Part shown: piece by piece, positions 57,401-64,000 of the stretch | Layout of the letters: each line of letters opens with the position of its first letter | Position numbering within the stretch: position 1 is the stretch's first letter | Origin: Stratiolaelaps scimitus | Lineage: Eukaryota; Arthropoda; Arachnida; Mesostigmata; Laelapidae | Length of the DNA: 64,000 nt | NCBI GenBank assembly: GCA_019614645.1 | Contig: JABWDB010000036.1 | Location: 2,290,001 to 2,354,000 of the forward strand | Direction: 5' to 3' | Position numbers and translations under genes: made by a program | The notes under the pieces: generated by a model | The model's input: only the letters and a program-made list of their open reading frames with translations | The model's database searches: none | Told to the model about the DNA's origin: nothing

Positions 57401-60130
57401 CGAAATCTGTCATGGGCTAACATCGGTTTTCACTCGTTAGGTACTCGCCCCGATGCTATGAGACGTCCACTCAGCGCAAGCGTTGGACCAACATAGTACT
57501 CTTGCTTTGGGGGTCATACGAGGTCGCATCATAAGGGTGTCATTTCACATAACTGCCATATTTGTATTTCGTGTTCATTTTCGTTTTGAACTGATTTTTG
57601 TCTATATTATTATATATCCGGATGTTGCGATGTCAGACCATTTACATGCTGTTACTCGACTGTTGGCGTCGTGAGCTCAAACATTCGTTCCAAACGATAC
57701 TATCCTTTCGTCTGGCTAGATTTACGTGTCTATTTAGCTGTGCCAGAGTATCTCATAGCGACAACGAGGACATGCGGCCGCGGCCCGATGAGCGCGACAC
57801 GAATTTCACGTCTGCCTCACGAAGGATAACTAGCATTGAAGAAATCCAGAGGAATAGGATGACTCCCTTGTGCGTCCGATCCGATCGTGACCTGCACTCG
57901 TCCGTTGTTCGTGTCAGCCTGAGCGGGATGTCTCGGTATTAATGTTGTTGTTTGTGAACGTCTGTGTCACTTCCGCGTTGTTGCTCTTGTCGTCGCTAGG
58001 CGAGTTGAAGCATGTCCCTGCTCTCGACAGCGACGGGACGCCGCAACTCATCTTGCCGCTATTTCCAGGCGGCGGGGCTGATATTATTTGTGAATTTCGT
58101 CATTGCTCGTCCTCGAGCATTTGCAGTGCCTACGCGGATGCTGTTACGAGCTGAGCGCTGTGTTCGTTGCCTGTCCTTTTTTTTTCGATTGATGTTTGCG
58201 CTCTCCGGCAGAGGATAAGGTTTAGGAGGGGTAAGTAGAGAAGGACTATGAGGGTATGCATGCGTTTATTTGGGAATTTAGACGACGGAACGTGCGGCTT
58301 GTTGTAAAAGTTTTCCTGGTCACGGCAACACATATTTCGCTCCTCTCTCCGTCACGCTCTCCTTGGGGGGGGGATACCATATCCGGCTATGTCATCTCGA
58401 AACGTAGCTAATGCCAAGCCACAACGACTGAAGCTGGTTGACCGCCGCGTCAAAGCGTCCATGCACTCTCTTGAGTTGACATATTCGTGCCATAGTGCCA
58501 TGGTGTCACTCTTGCTCTCACTGTGTGCTTGGGGTGTGAAGTTTGACTAAATCATACACCTCTTAGCCACTCTTCGAGGACTGTTTTTAGATTGGAATGG
58601 ACGCTGTCAGATTCATTTCTTTGTTGCTTGTGTTGTGTCCTACTGTCGCAATGTGGACAGTTTGCCTTCCAACAAACGATTTCGTAAGCAAGGCTACGCT
58701 ACAGGATGTTGGGAAAGTTACCCAACCGTATGGGAAACTTGCCACCGTTTGACGGGTCACAAAGATAACCGTCCATGGATTTGTATTCCTCTGTTTTCCA
58801 GTAGACACATATTTTGACAATGCCGTGTATTTTTAAACAAAAGAAACGCCAATAGGAAACAGTTGAGAGTAGTCTCGTAAAGGAAAGCAAGCTTTGCTAA
58901 ACACGCCATCAACGCTTCAAGACTTTTCGCCAAACGTTCGACCTGGACGCTCTTCTGGACGCCCTGTTCCTCCGTCCATTTTTTGCCGCAATGGACACGT
59001 TAGGTAGGCATGTACTCGCAAAATGAAAGAAACAATGCATAGGAAATGTTAGTTTTGGAACTGTCAGTTACTGATCAGCTCTCCCCTCCCCCATCGGTTT
59101 GTGTCACTTTCCGAACACCCTGTACGCTTGGTAGAGAGGCAATAATCGGAGGGATGACGATATTATAAAAACAACTGCTGTGTGTTCGTTGGAGGCGACA
59201 AACCGAAACACTAATGTCGGCCTGCTCCCCTGCAAATGCAAATCAATCGTAGTCGGCCATCGTTATCCGTGATTGTCGAGAAGACATCAAGGCCCGACGA
59301 TTCCTGTGGAGTGGCTCCCATCTGTTTTAGCATTCAAAGCGAGAGACAATGACAGTGGGATAAATAGGGAGAGAGAGAGAGAAACACAGATAGATAGAGA
59401 GAGAGAGAGGGTTTGTTCATTTGTATATCTGAAGTGTCTGCTCCCCTGACTGAGGTGGCTGTCTCGACGCGAACGTCATGGACGTCATTCAACTCGCTGA
59501 CCGGACGAGCGAGCCCCCTGGTTAGGGTCGAGGGGCAGAATGTGGGTTGGAAGCGTTTGAAGCTGAGACCATTTGTTTGTTTGGCTTCCGCTTCCGGAGA
59601 CCGTTTTGCATCAGGCTGCTCGTTTTTTGTGCACACAGCTCTAGCTTGGGTGGAAGGAACGGTGTGTGTACGCGACGGGAAGTGCGGACGGGACAGGGTT
59701 TACAGAACAATAGTTTCTCATGGCGCAGCAGCCGGCTCCATAGAGCGCATGTGACGATGCTGGGAAATGCTCTTTTATGCCGAAGATGGAGGATCAGCAG
59801 TGACCGGCCGCTTGCTATTGTTGGAATCATCACAGCTGTCTCAGAACTAGGGGGTCGTCTTCTGAGCGAACTGTTGATTGCTGCATTTCGTTCTTCTTAG
59901 GTTCAACAGTAACAACAACGACAACACAGACGTCTTTAGGAACATGTCTGATAATGTGTATGCGTACACACAGATTTTTGTCTGCACTGTCTGTTCTCAA
60001 AGCGAATCACTCGGGAGGCAAGAGGCGTTCCTGGCAATCCCACCGACCAACTGATCCGACACGCAGATCTTAAAAATGTCGAGCTAGACACGTTATGCGC
60101 CGCCGGGTGAAAAACCATACACTCAGATAC

Positions 60131-60154
60131 ATATATATATATATATATATATAT
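60131..60154. repeat. (AT)n microsatellite
   Basis: 24 bases of alternating A/T. Confidence 0.97.
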
Positions 60155-61157
60155 CTCAAAGCGCCTTATGAATACCGGCCTTTCTTTGTAGTTTATGATG
60201 AAACGACTCTGGCGTTCACGATGGTACGAATGTGCGTATTCGGCCGGGCACCTCACTCTGAATATACCGTATTTAATATCCATATGTGGTAAGGGGGTGC
60301 AAACTTGGCTAAGAATCATGTCCAAATGCAGAATATGTCGGCACGTCCGCGAATCGTCGATTTGTTGCTCTCCGCTTCACACAGAATGCTAATCAATGTG
60401 TCTATGATAGGCGTGCCTGGTCAAAATACTAAAAGCAAAGAATCCATCGTTGGAAATCTGAACTTATTCATCCCGTCGTTAATATCTCTGTTCACTGCAG
60501 GCTCAATGATCTCGGCCGAATCAGGTCTAATTAATATCCACGTATACTCGGCCGTATGACATTGGTAATTCCTACATTGACGTTTCTAAAACGGGCTGTT
60601 CGGTTATTGTATTAGAAGAAAAACATTTCAATATAACGTGAAGCTGATTGCAGTCTAGCTCAGTCGAACGGTTTGGCGTTCTGAATAGCAGACTATGAAT
60701 GCAATGTTGATCAAGCAACGGGGCTAAAATGAGGCTACGTACTTAATTTATAGAAATTGATCCAAGTCAACGAGTCGAACTAACGAATTGTACGTGCAGC
60801 CAATGCGACATTCGCGACCGTATTTATTGATTAGAGACGTTAGTCGATTGCGCCATTACACGATATTCCTTCGTATGTGACTATCGAATGGAACAGTTGT
60901 TTATGCTGACACTCCCATGTGTGCCAAAGTGACGCGGTGTGCAGCGAAGACTTTAAGTTGCCATGGGTGAGGGATTAACCAAGTCTGAGGGTGGAACCCA
61001 TTAATTTTAAAGTGTTAGATTGCGCCGTGCTGATAACGCGAGCCTGGCACCAACAAACTTCTCCTGTTGGACAAGACTATCGCAGGGTGTTACTAGTAAA
61101 TCGCGACATTGCCACTTACGAACGTGATTACTTACATTTGATCCATTTCTGGTAATA

Positions 61158-61181
61158 TACACACACACATTCACACGCACA

Positions 61182-61219
<38 letters not shown>
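61158..61219. repeat. Compound (CA)n-(AT)n microsatellite
   Basis: CA repeats (61158-61169) are followed after a short spacer by AT repeats (61181-61219, one GT interruption). Confidence 0.97.
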
Positions 61220-62871
61220 GAGTAAACACGAATGTAAAATGTTGCACAACATATATTCCCCAAGACCAGCAGGCAACGTGTGCTTGTGAACGGTTTCCCA
61301 GTGAACCTGTAATCTCCTTCTTACCTTTCCAAGTAACCAGTATTATATATCTTGTTTTGTTTCTGCCGTTCGTTTCCAGGTGAGTGAAAGCAGCTGAACC
61401 TGTCCTAATATTACTCGTTTGTAAAGTGGCATGCCATGTCCTGAACGACTCCACAGAGCTCTCCCTGTCAGCACTATACATAATGATGTATGTAGAGTCG
61501 TGTGTTGGTTTCTCTCTCCTTCTGCTTTTTTCTCTCGCTCTCTCTCTCTCTTCCTCTCCCTGATGCTCTGCTCGAATGTTCCATGTACGCATCGTACAAT
61601 CGTGAGATAATACTCCAGGTGTTGGTTAAGCTTTCGCTTAGCATACGTTGTTGCCTGCCTGTGAAGGACAAGGATGGAATGGAAGGCGCGGTGGCAGACT
61701 GGAACCCGTTGCAACGGACCACTGACGACCCGTCCAAGATCGACTGTTGGACCGTTGAACGAGGACACGCACAAGGAGACAGAACCTCGAGAAAGAACTC
61801 ACGAGGCGAAGGGGACGGCCGAGACTCACTCCGAAGACATGGTCCCCCTGAACCTCCACGGGGTCCAAGCTGCTCACAGATCGCCTGCCAATTTGGAGAG
61901 ACGCAACAATGATTTTTCTTCGTTAGAAGAGGCGTTGCTGCCGCAGCTTCTGCTTCTACTGCAGCCGCTTCCAGTGTTGGCTCTCTCTCTCCTTTTTCTC
62001 ATCTCCTTTTCTCTCTGGTCGTCGCGTGGGCAATGTTGGGAGCAGTGGCCCTGGTGCCGCTATTCTACTCAGCGTCCGACGCCGCCATTGACGCTTCGTG
62101 TTTCTTCTTCGTACCCCCCCCCTTTCGCCGACTTCGTCTTCATCGTTGCTTGCCGATCCGACAACTGACTAACACCCGTCTCGCCGCCTCTCAAACGCCC
62201 AACACCGCCCTCAGATCCCATCGTCCCGGCTTTCGTCCGCTGGCAGTGGCCGAAGAAGCCAGAGGCGGCGGCAGCAGCGGTAGAAGTAGAGGTGGTGGTG
62301 GTCGCGGCGGTGTGCGGTAGTGTGCGGCAGTGTGTCTCCGTTCTTCGTTTTTTTTCTCTAACGGTCACTAGGGTGACGGGGCGGGTGGCGCTGGCTTTCG
62401 ATTAGGTCATAAAGATCCATATAAACTTTTGTTGGGAAAAGGAAGCGGCGAGTGGCAGCTAGCGGACGACGCCGAGGCCGGGTGGCCTCGGTGGATAGCC
62501 AAAAGGAACGAAAAGAGAAAGGGAGCCAGAGGGGTGAAGAAGTGTAAGACGAACGACAGAAAGACGCCCGGCCTGAGCTGGCCACGAACGTACAGCGAGA
62601 GGATCGAGATGGGCGGGCTCGTGGGGCTCTGAGAGGCTAAAAGAGAGAGGCCACATATATACGAATGTAGAGAGGAAAAGCAGAGGATGATGATGATGGT
62701 AGCCAACGCGGGCGGTAGAAGCAGAGAGACAGAGAGAGAGAGAGAGCAGGAACAGGAAAAAGTGAGAAAGAGAGGGGGCACGGGTGGAACGGGGATTCTG
62801 GGGATTCGCAGATTGACCGTACGCAGATACCTCACCTCTCCTTCCTTTTGTGGGTCCTTTTGTGTTTCGAG

Positions 62872-62933
62872 TGGACAGCGAAGAAGTGTCCCCTGACGAA
62901 GAGGTGAACGAGAAGACCGCGTAAAAAGACAGC
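62872..62933 (+). CDS. Candidate exon with acidic C-terminal peptide
   Basis: A long pyrimidine-rich tract (62831-62867) ends in TTTCGAG, and a perfect donor AGC|GTAAGT follows at 62934. One frame reads DSEEVSPDEEVNEKTA and stops (TAA 62922-62924) before the donor. The interval may therefore be a last coding exon with an intron in the 3' UTR, an untranslated exon, or an exon that ends at the internal GAG|GTGAAC. Sixteen codons carry no statistical weight; the splice signals are the evidence. Confidence 0.2.
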
Positions 62934-62939
62934 GTAAGT

Positions 62940-64000
62940 GGCGGTAGTCTAAGGAAGCGTTGAGGATGAGAGGAAGGGACAGATGTATGTTTGTGTCCGG
63001 GATAGCTGGGGGTTAACCTGCAAAGGACATGTAATAGGATGCCGAAATAGTGGTCACGGTCATAGCTGAAGGTCGTGGGGTGTGATGGTCAAGCTTACTT
63101 CGAAATGGTGAGAATAACCAATGACAAGAATGATGTTGAATATAATGCGTTTTATACTTGCATTTACCTCAACCCCTAGATAATGACTTCACACGTCGTG
63201 TATAGCTTGATTTCAAAGACGAAAATTGATAAATCGAATTTAAAATGCATTTGAGTCGTAGGCGAAGAACTATCGTTTTATAGGGGGGTGGTGTTAGTGA
63301 CTAGAAATTGTGCCCACTGAAAGACAAATATTTCGGGTGCGCGTCCCCGGAGATTAGAAGAGCCTCAACTCTCGGACTGTGGTTGTGGCCGAGGGTCTCC
63401 TAGGTCGATGAAAAGTTGGGCGTTTTATTGGCAGACCGCTCAATGAAGATTGTCCCTTGCTCAGGCCCGTCCCGGTTTCCTTCTCCGTTCGATGCTCCCT
63501 ATCGAGTGTAGAGACTCGAGATCCGTTTGCCGTCGACCCGTCCAAGTCCAGGCCTGTCTTGGCCGGGCAGCCAAGACAGCGTCCTCCACCCTAAAGAGGG
63601 CCAAAGGAAGGCGACGTGTTTGCTGGAGGTCCAAGGGAGTCCATATCTCGAGGAGAGGATCGACGCCGTTCCCCACAATTGCTTTTGGAGCGTAGCCACA
63701 GTTTGTTCACTTTCAACTCGCTGCCTCCTCTCTCTCTATCGTTTCTTCCCGCTTCACAACATCCCTCTCGGTGGCTTCGAATGAGTAGTCGATCCGTTAT
63801 GTTTTGATTACCTGATGAACGGCAGCATGACAGTTCCTTAACAGATATTTTCATACACCCCCTGCCCATTGTCTCGTTTGTATTCTCTGCGGAACGAGGC
63901 CTGTGAGACTCCACACTGGACGTATTTGAAAACTTCTAGAATGGGCCCAAAGATCTGTGGTGCCTATAACCAGTCATGGATTATTTTATAAACCATAGGG
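62940..64000. other. No recognisable gene
   Basis: Overlapping frames on both strands at 63.35-63.9 kb without motifs. The window edge may cut a gene, but I see no sign of one. Confidence 0.5.

Larger units (their letters stand above)
57401..62830. other. No recognisable gene
   Basis: Microsatellites at 59.37, 60.13 and 61.16 kb. Overlapping frames near 59.5-59.9 kb and 61.5-62.3 kb are unsupported. Confidence 0.5.

Noticed and set aside
1..64000. CRISPR arrays, bacterial operons, prophage or integrated symbiont DNA
   Set aside because: No regularly spaced repeats, no ribosome-binding-site-led gene runs and no bacterial-type genes were seen on either strand.

Overview
This looks like nuclear DNA of a complex eukaryote, most likely an arthropod. 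There are no operons, no bacterial-type gene packing and no long uninterrupted genes. The window is full of dinucleotide and trinucleotide microsatellites ((TA)n, (GA/CT)n, (CA/GT)n, (CTG)n, (CCG)n) and homopolymer G/C runs. The only sequences I can name by homology are two decayed transposable elements of types common in arthropods. Base composition is roughly balanced by eye, with GC-rich and AT-rich patches. A microsatellite-rich parasitiform mite would fit, but nothing here fixes the species.

Firmly supported features: (i) a complete but dead Tc1-type DNA transposon at 25,496-26,970 (minus strand), with 132-bp terminal inverted repeats, a TA target site and a frameshifted DD34E transposase; (ii) an internally deleted Ty3/gypsy-type retrotransposon remnant at about 18,238-19,210 (plus strand), in which a gag-like start is joined to the end of reverse transcriptase and part of RNase H; (iii) a perfect 24-bp inverted repeat at 29,218-29,275 inside an 18-bp imperfect direct repeat.

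Protein-coding genes: no reading frame in the window is recognisable as a known cellular gene. Open frames of up to about 246 codons occur on both strands, but in 64 kb of GC-balanced, repeat-rich DNA a few frames of 150+ codons are expected by chance. I therefore list only frames that carry extra signals (consensus splice sites in matching phase, a core promoter, a signal peptide), and all at low to moderate confidence. The best is a minus-strand exon series at 47.0-48.9 kb, perhaps extending to 49.6 kb. Its exons join in compatible phases and encode a proline-rich, disordered protein with a Tyr-rich C-terminus. Weaker candidates lie at 8.7, 9.8-10.4, 22.9, 29.6, 31.5-32.0, 40.0-40.2, 44.9, 51.3, 54.0 and 62.9 kb.

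Layout: 1-18 kb is mostly intergenic or intronic-looking DNA with microsatellites, a GC-rich block at 6.6-8 kb and an ORF-free stretch with small stem-loops at 11.7-12.8 kb. The retroelement is at 18.2-19.3 kb. A GC-rich block follows at 20.9-22.4 kb, then the Tc1 element at 25.5-27.0 kb and the palindrome and candidate exons at 29.1-32.1 kb. From 32 to 47 kb there is little, apart from an ORF-poor stretch at 39.8-40.9 kb. The exon series is at 47-49.6 kb, a second GC-rich block at 53-54.5 kb, an AT-rich island at 57.1-57.4 kb, and microsatellite-rich DNA to the end. I found no rRNA, tRNA or snRNA gene, CRISPR array or telomeric repeat. I did not find a convincing new biological system.
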